Source: G942493275 sp942493275
Lineage (GTDB): Bacteria > Actinomycetota > Coriobacteriia > Anaerosomatales > PHET01
DNA: 64,000 nt
Direction: 5' to 3'
NCBI GenBank assembly: GCA_942493275.1
Contig: OW818687.1
Coordinates: 1,674,001 to 1,738,000 of the forward strand
Part shown: positions 25,288-33,981 of the stretch, one piece after another
How positions within the stretch are numbered: the stretch's first letter is position 1
Layout of the letters: each line of letters begins with the position of its first letter
Made by a program: the position numbers and the translations under genes
Notes under the pieces: generated by a model
Told to the model about the DNA's origin: nothing
The model's input: the letters and a program-made list of their open reading frames with translations, nothing else
Database searches by the model: none

Positions 25288-26568
25288 ATGACCCAGTCTT
25301 CGCCTGAGTTCTTCTCGGCTGCATGCAACCTCATCCCGGGCGGCGTGAACTCGCCTGTCCGTGCGTACAAGAGCGTTGGCATCGAACCCCGGTTCGTCGA
25401 CCGCGCCAAAGGCTCCCGCATCTGGGACATCGACGGTCGCGAGTACGTCGACTTCGTCGCCAGCTGGGGCCCGATGATCCTCGGCCACGCGCCTGAGGCC
25501 GTGCTGGCTCCGGTGCGCGAGCAGATCGAGCGCGGCACTTCGTACGGCGCGCCCACGTGCATGGAGGTCGCTGCCGCCGAGGCTGTCGTCAACGCGGTCC
25601 CGAGCGTCGAGATGGTTCGCTTCGTCTCCAGCGGCACCGAGGCCACGATGAGCGCCATCCGCCTCGCCCGCGGCTACACCGGACGCGACAAGTTCATCAA
25701 GTTCGACGGCAACTATCACGGCCACAGCGACGCGCTGCTGGTCGCCGCCGGATCCGGCCTGCTGACGCTCGGCATCCCCGGTACGCCGGGCGTGACCGAG
25801 GGCGCGGCCAAGGACACCATCGTGCTGCCGTACAACGATCTGGGTGCGGTCAAGGAGGCCCTCGAGGCCAACGCCGAGCAGGTCGCCGCGATCATCCTCG
25901 AGCCGATCGCCGGCAACATGGGCGTCGTGCCGCCTGCGGAGGGCTTCCTCGCCGGGCTGCGCGAGCTGTGCGACGCGCACGGCGTCGTGCTCATCTTCGA
26001 CGAGGTCATCTCGGGCTTCCGCGTGGCGCTCGGCGGCGCGCAGGAGCTCTACGGCGTCACCCCGGACCTGACCACCCTTGGCAAGATCATCGGCGGCGGC
26101 TTCCCGGTGGGCGCGTTCGGCGGCAAGGCCGAGATCATGAACCAGCTCGCGCCGACCGGCCCGGTGTACCAGGCGGGAACGCTCTCGGGTAACCCGATCG
26201 CGATGGTCGCCGGTATCGCCACCGTCGGTGCCCTGTCGCAGCCGGGCGTCTACGACGAGCTCGACCGCAAGGGCGCGCGCATGTCGGCCGGCCTCACCGC
26301 CGCCGCCAAGGACGCAGGCATCCCCGCGTTCGGCACCCGTGTCGGTTCCATGACGTGCCTGTTCTTCACCGAGTCCGAGGTCTACGACTGGAACAGCGCC
26401 GCGACGAGCGACACCGAGCGCTACGCGAAGTACTTCCGCGGCATGCTCGACAAGGGCTTCTGGCTCGCGCCGAGCCAGTTCGAGGCGTGCTTCGCTTCGC
26501 TCGCGCACACGGATGCCGAGATCGACAGCTTCGTCGAGGCCGCCGCCGACGTCATGAAGACGCTCTAG
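25288..26568 (+). CDS. hemL: Glutamate-1-semialdehyde 2,1-aminomutase
   Basis: 426 residues. This PLP enzyme converts glutamate-1-semialdehyde from HemA into 5-aminolevulinate, the HemB substrate. Motifs: IPGGVNSPVRA at the start, SSGTEATMSAIRLARG (about 114-129), FDEVISGFR (about 237-245) and the PLP lysine Lys266 in TTLGKIIGGG. Full length for the family. It is about 20 kb from hemACD and between polysaccharide and toxin-antitoxin genes. It is followed by a strong hairpin, so it is probably a single-gene unit. Confidence 0.97.
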   Translation: MTQSSPEFFSAACNLIPGGVNSPVRAYKSVGIEPRFVDRAKGSRIWDIDGREYVDFVASWGPMILGHAPEAVLAPVREQIERGTSYGAPTCMEVAAAEAVVNAVPSVEMVRFVSSGTEATMSAIRLARGYTGRDKFIKFDGNYHGHSDALLVAAGSGLLTLGIPGTPGVTEGAAKDTIVLPYNDLGAVKEALEANAEQVAAIILEPIAGNMGVVPPAEGFLAGLRELCDAHGVVLIFDEVISGFRVALGGAQELYGVTPDLTTLGKIIGGGFPVGAFGGKAEIMNQLAPTGPVYQAGTLSGNPIAMVAGIATVGALSQPGVYDELDRKGARMSAGLTAAAKDAGIPAFGTRVGSMTCLFFTESEVYDWNSAATSDTERYAKYFRGMLDKGFWLAPSQFEACFASLAHTDAEIDSFVEAAADVMKTL

Positions 26569-26587
26569 CTCACCAAGCCTGCCGAGA

Positions 26588-26624
26588 AGGCCGGGTAGCC
26601 GCCGAGGAGGCGGGTACCCGGCCT
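26588..26624 (+). terminator. Long hairpin after hemL
   Basis: AGGCCGGGTA pairs with TACCCGGCCT and GCCGCC continues with GGCGG around a GAGGA loop. The T-tract is weak (CCTTGCTATT), but the stem is long and GC-rich. Confidence 0.65.
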
Positions 26625-26636
26625 CCTTGCTATTGG

Positions 26637-26670
26637 TTGCGACAATATGACAAAGGTGTCATATTGTCGC
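26637..26670 (+). promoter_or_regulatory. Operator-promoter of the AbiE-type pair
   Basis: GCGACAATATGACA (26639-26652) and TGTCATATTGTCGC (26657-26670) are exact 14-base inverted arms around AAGG. TTGCGA at 26637 and CATATT at 26660, 17 bases apart, give a promoter lying within the palindrome, with the start point expected at the ATG itself (A26672). AbiEi antitoxins are known to repress their own operon through inverted repeats, so this is the likely AbiEi site and the message is probably leaderless. Confidence 0.75.
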
Positions 26671-26671
26671 T

Positions 26672-27319
26672 ATGAGATACGAGGAACTACTCGAAATCGT
26701 GGGTGATGAGCCGGTATTCCGCTCATCCCTCCTCAAGGCGGGTGAGGTCGATCCGGTCGATGTCGCCAGCCAGTTGTCGCGCTGGGTCAAGTCGGGGAAG
26801 CTGCTGGGACTGAGGCGGGGCGTATACGCGCTCGCCGAACCATATCGCGCCCGCGACCCACATCCGTTCGAGATCGCCAACCTGCTCGTCAAGCCGTCGT
26901 ATGTGAGCCTCGAGTCGGCTCTGAGCTTCCACGGTCTGATTCCCGAGGCGGTGTTCACGGTCACCAGTGTGACCACCGCTCGGCCGTCGACGCTTGAGAC
27001 ACCGCTGGGCCGCTTCGACTACCGGCATATCAGTCCGGATCTCATGTGGGGCTACACTGCGACTGCCGTGGTGCAGGCGGACCGCGCGCTCACCTTCGTC
27101 GCCCGTCCGGAGAAGGCTCTGCTCGACCTGTTCTACTTGCGCCCGAGATCAGACACGCCCGAGTTCGTTCGGCAGCTGCGCCTCGACCGTCTCGACGAAC
27201 TCGATATCGATCGCCTCATGCGGGATGCCGAGAGGACCGGCAAGCCGAAGCTGATGCGTGCGTCTCGACAGGTGGCCGAGTTGGCCGCGGCGTACTCGGA
27301 AGAGTGGGTGAGTCTGTGA
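26672..27319 (+). CDS. AbiEi-type antitoxin, transcriptional repressor
   Basis: 215 residues. The N-terminal winged-helix region (about 1-55) with LLKAGEVDPVDVASQLSRWVKSGKLLGLRRGVYAL-like architecture matches AbiEi, and the C-terminal part (about 65-200, including YVSLESALSFHGLIPEAV and RPEKALLDLFYLRPR) matches the antitoxin domain. It would repress the operon and block the partner toxin without stable protein contact (a type IV system). No ribosome site precedes the ATG, consistent with a leaderless transcript. Its stop overlaps the toxin start (GTGA). Confidence 0.85.
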   Translation: MRYEELLEIVGDEPVFRSSLLKAGEVDPVDVASQLSRWVKSGKLLGLRRGVYALAEPYRARDPHPFEIANLLVKPSYVSLESALSFHGLIPEAVFTVTSVTTARPSTLETPLGRFDYRHISPDLMWGYTATAVVQADRALTFVARPEKALLDLFYLRPRSDTPEFVRQLRLDRLDELDIDRLMRDAERTGKPKLMRASRQVAELAAAYSEEWVSL

Positions 27320-28128
27320 GAGACCGCGCCTTAGAGGTTGTCAGGCGCCGTCCGGCGGCCATCGACGGAGTGAACATCCTGCGCGAGTACGTGCAATCAC
27401 GCATCTTGGGTCAGATGCAGGAGGCGGGGGCGTTTGTCCCTCTCGCCTTCATGGGGGGCACGGCTCTGCGATTCCTGTTCAGAATCGGGCGGTTCTCCGA
27501 GGATCTGGACTTCACTCTGGAACGTGGGCAGGAGTCGTTCGATTTTGGGGCGCTCGCTTCGGTGCTGAATCGTGAGCTTGCCCGCGAGGGGTACAACGTG
27601 CGCGTTCGAGTCAACGAGAACACGGCCGTCAAGAAGGCGCAGATCGGGTTCAGTGGGCTCTTGGCCGATGCCGGCTTGTCGCCGCACGCGGACCAGGTGC
27701 TGTGGGTGAAGCTGGAGGTCGACACGGACCCTCCTGCCGGCGCGGGCCTCGCGGTGAGCACCATCGACGCATTCGGCCCCCTACGCGTGCAGCACCATGA
27801 CGCGGCATCGCTGATGGCCGGCAAGATCGCGGCGGTGCTCGCCCGGGAGTACACCAAAGGCCGGGACTTCTATGACCTGTGGTGGTATCTGACCCGCGAA
27901 CCCGCGCTCACTCCCAATCTCGAACTGCTGGCAGCGGCGCTGCGGCAGACGGCGCCGCATTTTGAAGCTTCGGCGGTTGGGGACTGGCGAGGCGCACTGT
28001 CGGACCGACTGGATTCAGTCGACTGGGATGCCGCGCGTCAGGACGTTGAGCCCTTCTTGGAGCAACCGAGAGACATTCTCATCTTCGAGCCGCAGACGTT
28101 CATGGACTTACTCGCCGAGAGGTCCTAG
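27316..28128 (+). CDS. AbiEii-type nucleotidyltransferase toxin
   Basis: 270 residues. The catalytic motif GGTALRF...FSEDLDF (about 48-67) provides the GS/GG and D-x-D of polymerase-beta-like nucleotidyltransferases, and KGRDFYDLWWY (about 178-188) provides the conserved Lys/Arg/Asp element. AbiEii proteins arrest growth, in phage defence or plasmid maintenance, by modifying nucleic acid or nucleotide targets. The catalytic residues look intact. The stop codon is shared with the opposite-strand methyltransferase stop in a CTAG. Confidence 0.85.
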   Translation: MRDRALEVVRRRPAAIDGVNILREYVQSRILGQMQEAGAFVPLAFMGGTALRFLFRIGRFSEDLDFTLERGQESFDFGALASVLNRELAREGYNVRVRVNENTAVKKAQIGFSGLLADAGLSPHADQVLWVKLEVDTDPPAGAGLAVSTIDAFGPLRVQHHDAASLMAGKIAAVLAREYTKGRDFYDLWWYLTREPALTPNLELLAAALRQTAPHFEASAVGDWRGALSDRLDSVDWDAARQDVEPFLEQPRDILIFEPQTFMDLLAERS

Positions 28129-28913
28129 CGCTTAACCGCGACGGCGTTGAGCGAAGTGCAGATGCTGTGGAGCACGGGAACCCGGGCTGCTAGTCGATCG
28201 GCATCGTAGATGCCCTTCGCGTGCCTCGTTATGAAACGGTTCGCGCGCGGGTAGCTCTGCAGGTTGCGAGGCACGAGGTAGCGGTAGTCGAACGACTCCG
28301 GTTCGAATCCTGCAGCCTCGAGCGAGTCGAGCATCTGCCGCTTTGTCCAGCGAAGATCGTGCGCCGGCTGTCCGATACGGTCTGCGAGGCGCTCGGTCCA
28401 CGAAAAGCGGTTGGGAAAGTGGTGGACAAAGAACAGGCCGCCGGGTCGCAGAACTCGGTGAATCTCGGCGAGCGAGAGGGCAGGGTCAGGCACGTGCTCG
28501 AGGACTCCGCACGACGTGACCGCGTCGAAGGACCCGTCCTGAAACGGCATCCGCACGGGATCCTCGATGAACACCTTGTCGCCCTTGAGTTGGCCCAGGA
28601 CGAAGGCGTAGGAGGCCGATTCGTCCTTGAACTCGTAGTAGGTGGTGTCGACTCCCTGCGATTCGAGCAGGTACGAAAGGAAGCCCGGACCGGCACCCCA
28701 GTCGAGCACGCGGGCATCTTTGGCGGCGGGATGAGTGGCCAGCCGGTCCACGATCTCGGAGACAATGGCCTCGTAGCCGAAGCACGTCAGGTCTGTGGCT
28801 TTGAGCCACCAGCCGTCGGGCTCATACCCCCGAGCTTGGTCACGAAGAGTCAAGAATCGCTCGTGAATCTCGATTGCCTGCTCTGAGTCAAGTACTCTGT
28901 TCTGCGGTGACAT
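28125..28913 (-). CDS. Class I SAM-dependent methyltransferase
   Basis: 262 residues. Motif I VLDWGAGPGFLSYLLE (about 70-85), the acidic end of the second strand YYEFKD, GSFDAVTSCGVLEHVPDP (motif II region) and RVLRPGGLFFVHHF (motif III region) define a Rossmann methyltransferase of the Methyltransf_11 type. The tryptophan-rich start WWLKATDLTCFGYE and the position beside galU and sugar genes suggest methylation of a glycan or lipid-linked intermediate. Substrate unknown. Convergent with the toxin gene. Confidence 0.75.
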   Translation of the reverse strand: MSPQNRVLDSEQAIEIHERFLTLRDQARGYEPDGWWLKATDLTCFGYEAIVSEIVDRLATHPAAKDARVLDWGAGPGFLSYLLESQGVDTTYYEFKDESASYAFVLGQLKGDKVFIEDPVRMPFQDGSFDAVTSCGVLEHVPDPALSLAEIHRVLRPGGLFFVHHFPNRFSWTERLADRIGQPAHDLRWTKRQMLDSLEAAGFEPESFDYRYLVPRNLQSYPRANRFITRHAKGIYDADRLAARVPVLHSICTSLNAVAVKR

Positions 28914-28918
28914 AACGG

Positions 28919-28938
28919 GAATGCTACATGAAGCATTC
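28919..28938. promoter_or_regulatory. Inverted repeat in the methyltransferase-galU divergent gap
   Basis: GAATGCT and AGCATTC are exact inverted copies separated by six bases, within the 79-base gap between two divergent starts. This position suits an operator serving one or both genes. Clear -35/-10 pairs are not evident. Confidence 0.4.
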
Positions 28939-28992
28939 TGGTGCCGCTATGAGATGTACCTCGTTCGCGCAGTCTCAATGGAGGTCCGCTGC

Positions 28993-29865
28993 ATGAAAGC
29001 CATCATTCCGGCCGCTGGTCTGGGCACACGCTTCCTGCCGGTGACGAAGTCCCAGCCCAAAGAGATGCTGCCGGTCGTCGACAAGCCGGTCATCCAGTAC
29101 GTGGTCGAGGAGGCTGTCGCGGCCGACGCCGGCGACATCCTGATCGTCACGGGCCGAGGAAAGCGCGCGATCGAGGACCACTTCGACCGCTCGATCGAGC
29201 TCGAGAGTCTGCTTGAGAGCTCCGGCAACCTACAGCGCCTTCGCGCCGTCCGTGCGATTTCCGAGCTCGCCGAGGTGTTCTACGTCCGCCAGAAGAAGCC
29301 GCGTGGCTTGGGCCATGCGGTCATGTGCGGCGCGCCGTTCGTGAAGGACGAGCCGTTCTACGTGCTTCTCGGCGACGTTCTCGTTCCCGAGAACTCCATC
29401 CTTCCGCGTCTCAAAGAGGTCCACGACCGCACCGGCGCCAGCGTGATCGCCGTGATCCCCGTCCCGGAGTCGATGGTGTCGCGCTACGGCGTAATCGCCG
29501 GGCACGAGGTCGAGCCGGGCGTGTGGAAGGTCTCGGGACTCGTCGAGAAGCCTCCGGTCAACGAGGCGCCGAGCTCGCTCGCGATCTTTGGCCGATACCT
29601 GCTTACACCCAAGCTCATGGAACTACTGCCGCACGTGCGTCCGGGTCGGGGAGACGAGATCCAGCTGACCGACGCGCTCGTCGAGCTGCTCGAGACCGAG
29701 GACATCTACGCCGTTGTGGTGGACCCCGCCGAGGGATACGACACCGGCAACGTGCTGTCGTGGCTCGAGGCCAACGTCGCGCTGGCCCTCGAGAACCACG
29801 AGTATGGTGCGGCGCTGAGGGAGAGCCTCGCGAGAATCCTCGGCGAAGCTGACGGGGATCGGTAG
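28993..29865 (+). CDS. galU: UTP-glucose-1-phosphate uridylyltransferase
   Basis: 290 residues. It makes UDP-glucose from UTP and glucose-1-phosphate. Motifs: AIIPAAGLGTRFLPVTKSQPKEM split over the nucleotide loop, VDKPVIQYVVEEA, VLLGDVLVP (metal Asp) and LVEKPP with the sugar-phosphate lysine. Length is normal. The ATG at 28993 has GGAGG eight bases upstream; earlier in-frame ATGs give a 24-residue extension that does not match the family. It opens the nonulosonate and polysaccharide cluster. Confidence 0.95.
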   Translation: MKAIIPAAGLGTRFLPVTKSQPKEMLPVVDKPVIQYVVEEAVAADAGDILIVTGRGKRAIEDHFDRSIELESLLESSGNLQRLRAVRAISELAEVFYVRQKKPRGLGHAVMCGAPFVKDEPFYVLLGDVLVPENSILPRLKEVHDRTGASVIAVIPVPESMVSRYGVIAGHEVEPGVWKVSGLVEKPPVNEAPSSLAIFGRYLLTPKLMELLPHVRPGRGDEIQLTDALVELLETEDIYAVVVDPAEGYDTGNVLSWLEANVALALENHEYGAALRESLARILGEADGDR

Positions 29866-29914
29866 TGTCCGTATCCCGGGCTCGAGTCAGGCGGAGTTTG
29901 ATGGGGCGAATGGC

Positions 29915-31765
29915 GTGATCGATCGCATCGTCGAGTTTCTGAACGAGTACCTTCGAATCAACGCGATTCGCAGGGTGTTCACGCTTGTCGAAGTGCGCTG
30001 GACCGAGGTCGCCGGACTCGTTGCGTTGGCCTTGGCCTTCGCGCTGTTCGAGGGCATCGGACTCTCGATGCTGCTGCCGATTCTCCAGTTCGCCGAGAGC
30101 GGGCAGCCGCAGGTGCTGGAGAGCTCTGGCGCAATCTGGGTGGCAGTCTCCGACGTCATGGCTGCACTGAATCTGCCGCCGACACTGCCCGTGCTGCTTG
30201 CGTTCGCCTTTGTGCCGGTGCTCATGCGCCAAGTGGTGTTCTACGCGAACGCGTGGTATTCGGCTGTCGTGGCCGGCCGCATCGGGTTTCGGATGCGTAC
30301 GCGCGCGTTCGACGCCGTGATGGACGCCGACCCCGAGTTCTTCACGAGACACGCGCTCGGACGCATCGTGGGCGTGGTCGTGACGCAGACCGGCGCGGCG
30401 GGACAAGCGATTCTCGCGGTCATGAGGCAGTTCTCGTTGGCGCTCCTGATGATGCTGTACGTGGCGATGCTCTTCGTGCTCTCGGCTCCGCTTACGCTCA
30501 TCATCGTGGTGTTCGCGGGGATCGTCTCCGTCGCCATCAAGGCGGCCGTGGCCAAGATCAGTCAGTTTGGCACTGAAGCGGCCGCGGTGAACCAGAGTAT
30601 GACCGGCAAGATCGTCGAGCGACTGGCGATGGTCCAGCTGATCAAGCTACGGGACCAGAAGGCCGCGGAGTCGAGTCGCGTTCAGGGCTTCTCCAACCAG
30701 ATGCGCGACATCTCCGTGAAGCAGGCTCGGCTCGGCGCGAGCATAGAGGTCACAGCGGACCCGGTGATGATGCTGGGCATCTTCGTGACGCTCTACATCG
30801 GCATCACGAGCATGGGGATGTCGCTTGCGGAGCTGGGCCTTCTGCTGTTCGTGCTCAACCGCCTCAGCACCAAGCTCAAGGAGTTCAACGCGGGGCGCCA
30901 GGCGATCTCGACGAACATGGCTGGACTCGTGTTGGTGCGTCAGATGGTGGAGGAGGCCGAGGAGTCCAACACCATCAGGCGCGGACCCCTCAAGTTCACA
31001 GGGCTGACGCAAGAGATCCGGCTCGATGACGTTTCGTACGAGTATCCGGACACCTTCGCCCCCGACGGCACGCTGGAGACGCCCGGCAAGCACGTTCTCA
31101 AGGGCGTGTCGCTCACGATCCCGGCGGGCTCCTTCACGGCGCTTGTCGGTCGTTCCGGCAGCGGAAAATCGACGCTCGCGGAGCTGCTCCCGCGGCTGCG
31201 CGACGCATCTTCTGGTGCGATCAGTTTCGATGGTGCGGACATCAAGGAGTTCGACGTCGGCACCTTGCGCAAGGGCATCGGCTTCCTCACTCAGAGTGCG
31301 CTGCTCTTCAACGAGTCCGTGAGAGACAACCTGGTCTACGGTCTGGACTTCGAGCCCACGGATGACCAGATTCGAAGTGCGCTCGAGCGGGCCCATGCCG
31401 CCTTTGTGTACGCGCTGCCACACGGGTTGGACACGATGTTGGGTGACCGAGGGGTTCGCTTCTCAGGCGGCGAACGCCAGCGCATCGGCCTTGCACGCGT
31501 GCTGTTGGAGGACTGCTCGGTCCTGGTGCTTGATGAGCCGACCAGCGCGCTGGACTCCGAGTCGGAGTCCTACATCCAAGATGCGCTCACCAAACTGCAC
31601 GGAAAGAAGACGATCATCGTGATCGCCCACAGGCTTGCGACGGTCAAGCAGGCCGATCAGCTCGTCGTGCTGGACGATGGCCGCATCATGGAGCGCGGCA
31701 CGCACGATGAGTTGGTGGCAAAGGGTGACGCGTACCAGCGGCTCTTTGAGAGCCAGTTGCTGTAG
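29915..31765 (+). CDS. ABC exporter (fused membrane and ATPase), PglK/MsbA-like
   Basis: 616 residues. Six transmembrane segments occupy about 25-335. The nucleotide-binding domain has Walker A GRSGSGKST (about 411-419), signature FSGGERQRIGLARVL (about 517-531) and Walker B VLVLDEPTSALD, with the switch His in VIAHRLATV. Type IV exporters of this size move lipids, lipid-linked glycans or peptides. Being next to legB and galU, and with no Wzx flippase in the window, it is a candidate flippase for a lipid-linked surface glycan. A GTG start is assumed. Confidence 0.8.
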   Translation: MIDRIVEFLNEYLRINAIRRVFTLVEVRWTEVAGLVALALAFALFEGIGLSMLLPILQFAESGQPQVLESSGAIWVAVSDVMAALNLPPTLPVLLAFAFVPVLMRQVVFYANAWYSAVVAGRIGFRMRTRAFDAVMDADPEFFTRHALGRIVGVVVTQTGAAGQAILAVMRQFSLALLMMLYVAMLFVLSAPLTLIIVVFAGIVSVAIKAAVAKISQFGTEAAAVNQSMTGKIVERLAMVQLIKLRDQKAAESSRVQGFSNQMRDISVKQARLGASIEVTADPVMMLGIFVTLYIGITSMGMSLAELGLLLFVLNRLSTKLKEFNAGRQAISTNMAGLVLVRQMVEEAEESNTIRRGPLKFTGLTQEIRLDDVSYEYPDTFAPDGTLETPGKHVLKGVSLTIPAGSFTALVGRSGSGKSTLAELLPRLRDASSGAISFDGADIKEFDVGTLRKGIGFLTQSALLFNESVRDNLVYGLDFEPTDDQIRSALERAHAAFVYALPHGLDTMLGDRGVRFSGGERQRIGLARVLLEDCSVLVLDEPTSALDSESESYIQDALTKLHGKKTIIVIAHRLATVKQADQLVVLDDGRIMERGTHDELVAKGDAYQRLFESQLL

Positions 31766-31796
31766 GCATCTACACGCTTGGAAGGACACCCTCCGC

Positions 31797-32795
31797 ATGA
31801 ACCTGAAGGGCAAGAAGATCCTCGTGACCGGCGCCGATGGTTTCATCGGGAGCCACTTGGTCGAGGCACTGATAGCACACAGCGCCGACGTGAAGGCGTT
31901 TTGCTACTACAACTCGTTCGGGTCGTGGGGATGGCTGGATACGGTGTCGGCCGAGGTGATGTCCGAGGTTGAGATCTTCATGGGCGACGTGCGCGATCCG
32001 AACGGGGTGCGCACGGCCATGCAGGGGCAAGACGTGGTGATGCACCTGGCCGCGCTGATCGGCATACCGTTCAGCTACCACTCGCCTGACAGCTACGTCG
32101 ACACAAACGTCAAAGGCACGCTGAACGTACTCCAGGCGGCGCGCGATCTGGGGACCGAGCGAGTGGTTGTGACGTCGACGTCCGAGGTGTACGGAACGGC
32201 GCAGTACGTGCCCATCGACGAGGCGCACCCACGCCAGGGGCAGTCGCCGTACTCGGCAACCAAGATCGCGGCTGATGCGATGGCCGAGTCCTTCTACCGC
32301 AGCTTCAACCTGCCGGTGGTCATCGCCCGTCCCTTCAACACCTACGGTCCCCGCCAGTCGGCCCGGGCCGTCATCCCGACGATCATCACTCAGTTGCTCT
32401 CCGGAGTCGCTGAGCTGAAGTTGGGTTCAGTGCACCCGACTCGTGACCTGACCTACGTGACCGACACAGCGCGCGGGTTCATCGCGCTGGCCGAGGCGGA
32501 CGAGGCGCTCGGTAAGGACGTGAACCTCGGTGTGGGTGCCGAGATCAGTATCGGGGACCTGGCCGCCCGCATCATGCGCGTGGTGGGTCGCGAGGTGCCG
32601 ATAGTCTCGGATGACGAACGTTTGCGTCCCGCGTTGAGCGAGGTGGAGAGGCTGCTTTCCGACAACACCCAGGCGAAGACGGTCGCTGGGTGGGAGCCGC
32701 TCGTCTCGTTGGATCGCGGCCTCGAACTCTCGGCCGAATGGTTCTCCAGTCCGAGCAATCTCGCTCGGTACAAGGCGGATATCTACAATGTCTGA
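31797..32795 (+). CDS. legB: NAD-dependent 4,6-dehydratase, LegB-like
   Basis: 332 residues, extended SDR. The NAD motif VTGADGFIGSH (10-20), SSEVYGT-like TSTSEVYGT (about 122-130), the YSATK catalytic pair (about 151) and RPFNTYGPRQS (about 176-186) match the LegB group, which forms the 4-keto-6-deoxy sugar nucleotide for legionaminic acid. In Campylobacter the donor is GDP-GlcNAc. The gene overlaps legC by eight bases. An N-acetyl-sugar nucleotide as substrate is inferred from the neighbours. Confidence 0.82.
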   Translation: MNLKGKKILVTGADGFIGSHLVEALIAHSADVKAFCYYNSFGSWGWLDTVSAEVMSEVEIFMGDVRDPNGVRTAMQGQDVVMHLAALIGIPFSYHSPDSYVDTNVKGTLNVLQAARDLGTERVVVTSTSEVYGTAQYVPIDEAHPRQGQSPYSATKIAADAMAESFYRSFNLPVVIARPFNTYGPRQSARAVIPTIITQLLSGVAELKLGSVHPTRDLTYVTDTARGFIALAEADEALGKDVNLGVGAEISIGDLAARIMRVVGREVPIVSDDERLRPALSEVERLLSDNTQAKTVAGWEPLVSLDRGLELSAEWFSSPSNLARYKADIYNV

Positions 32796-33975
32796 CGCGG
32801 CTCCAGGCAAGCGCATTCCGTTGTCCGTGCCGGTGATTGCCGGCAACGAGCGGGAGTACGTGCTGGAGTGCCTCGATTCGGGCTGGATTTCCGCCGCCGG
32901 CGCCTACGTGACCAGGCTCGAGACCGACATCTGTGAGTTCACCGGCGCGGCGCACGGCGTCGCGTGTACCAGCGGCACGGCAGCCCTGCATCTGGCGCTC
33001 GAACTCGCGGGTGTGGGCGCGGGCGACCTGGTCCTCGTGCCGACGATCACCTTCATCGCCTCGGCCAATGCGGTGCGTTACTGCGGGGCCGAACCGGTTC
33101 TGTTCGACTGCGATGATCACCTCAACATCGACGTGCGGCAGCTCGCCGAGTACCTGGAAGGCTGCCAAACCGATGACTCGGGCGCGACGATCGACCCGCT
33201 CACGGGGCGTCGCGTCGCCGCCATCATGCCCGTTCACGTCTACGGGGTTCCATGCGACATGGAAGCGATCATGGAGCTGTCCGAGCGTCACGGGGTTCCC
33301 GTGGTCGAGGACGCCACCGAGAGCCTGGGCTCCGTCATCACAGCGGGACGCTTCGCCGGGCGCCACGCGGGCACGGTGGGTCTTCTCTCGGCGCTCTCGT
33401 TCAACGGCAACAAGATCATGACCACCGGCGGCGGCGGAATGATCCTCACCGGTGTTGGGGAACTTGCCGAGCGGGCGCGCTACCTCTCGACCACCGCGAA
33501 GGATGATTCACTGCGCTACGTGCACGGGGAGGTCGGCTACAACTACCGGCTGTCCAACGTCCTGGCGGCGGTGGGAGTGGCTCAGCTGGAGCAGCTCCCG
33601 GGTTTCCTGGAGGTCAAGAAGCGCAACTGGACGCGGTACCGGGAGGGGCTTGCCGGCGTGCCGGGGCTCGTGCTCCAAGACGCGCCGGAGGGCACTGATC
33701 CTAACCGCTGGTTCTACGCGCTGGAGGTCGACGCCGAGGTGTTCGGCATGGACCGCGAAGCGCTCATGTTGCGACTTATCGAGGCCGGAATCGAATGCAG
33801 GCCGCTCTGGCTGCCCATCCACATGCAGCCGCCGTATCGCGAGTGCCGTGTCGTGGGTGCTGAGCGTGCGGTATGGTACTGGGAGCGGGTCCTGAGCCTG
33901 CCGTGTAGCAGTGACTTGGATGTCGAGGACGTCGACAGGGTCGTTGCTGCGATCCGGGCCCTTGCGAGGAGTTGA
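32788..33975 (+). CDS. legC: PLP-dependent aminotransferase, LegC-like
   Basis: 395 residues of the DegT/DnrJ/EryC1/StrS family. It would add the C4 amino group to the LegB product. Seen: ACTSGTAALHLAL-type phosphate loop (CTSGTAALHL near 57), VVEDATESLGS (PLP-contacting Asp/Glu) and the PLP lysine in SFNGNKIMTTGGGGM (about residue 210). Start ATG lies in the end of legB. Length matches LegC proteins rather than shorter 370-residue PglE forms. Confidence 0.85.
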   Translation: MSDAAPGKRIPLSVPVIAGNEREYVLECLDSGWISAAGAYVTRLETDICEFTGAAHGVACTSGTAALHLALELAGVGAGDLVLVPTITFIASANAVRYCGAEPVLFDCDDHLNIDVRQLAEYLEGCQTDDSGATIDPLTGRRVAAIMPVHVYGVPCDMEAIMELSERHGVPVVEDATESLGSVITAGRFAGRHAGTVGLLSALSFNGNKIMTTGGGGMILTGVGELAERARYLSTTAKDDSLRYVHGEVGYNYRLSNVLAAVGVAQLEQLPGFLEVKKRNWTRYREGLAGVPGLVLQDAPEGTDPNRWFYALEVDAEVFGMDREALMLRLIEAGIECRPLWLPIHMQPPYRECRVVGAERAVWYWERVLSLPCSSDLDVEDVDRVVAAIRALARS

Positions 33976-33981
33976 GAGCCA

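Noticed and set aside
26672..28128. Treating the AbiE pair as proof of a larger mobile island
   Set aside because: No integrase, transposase, flanking repeat or tRNA junction is visible nearby, so only the pair itself can be supported.
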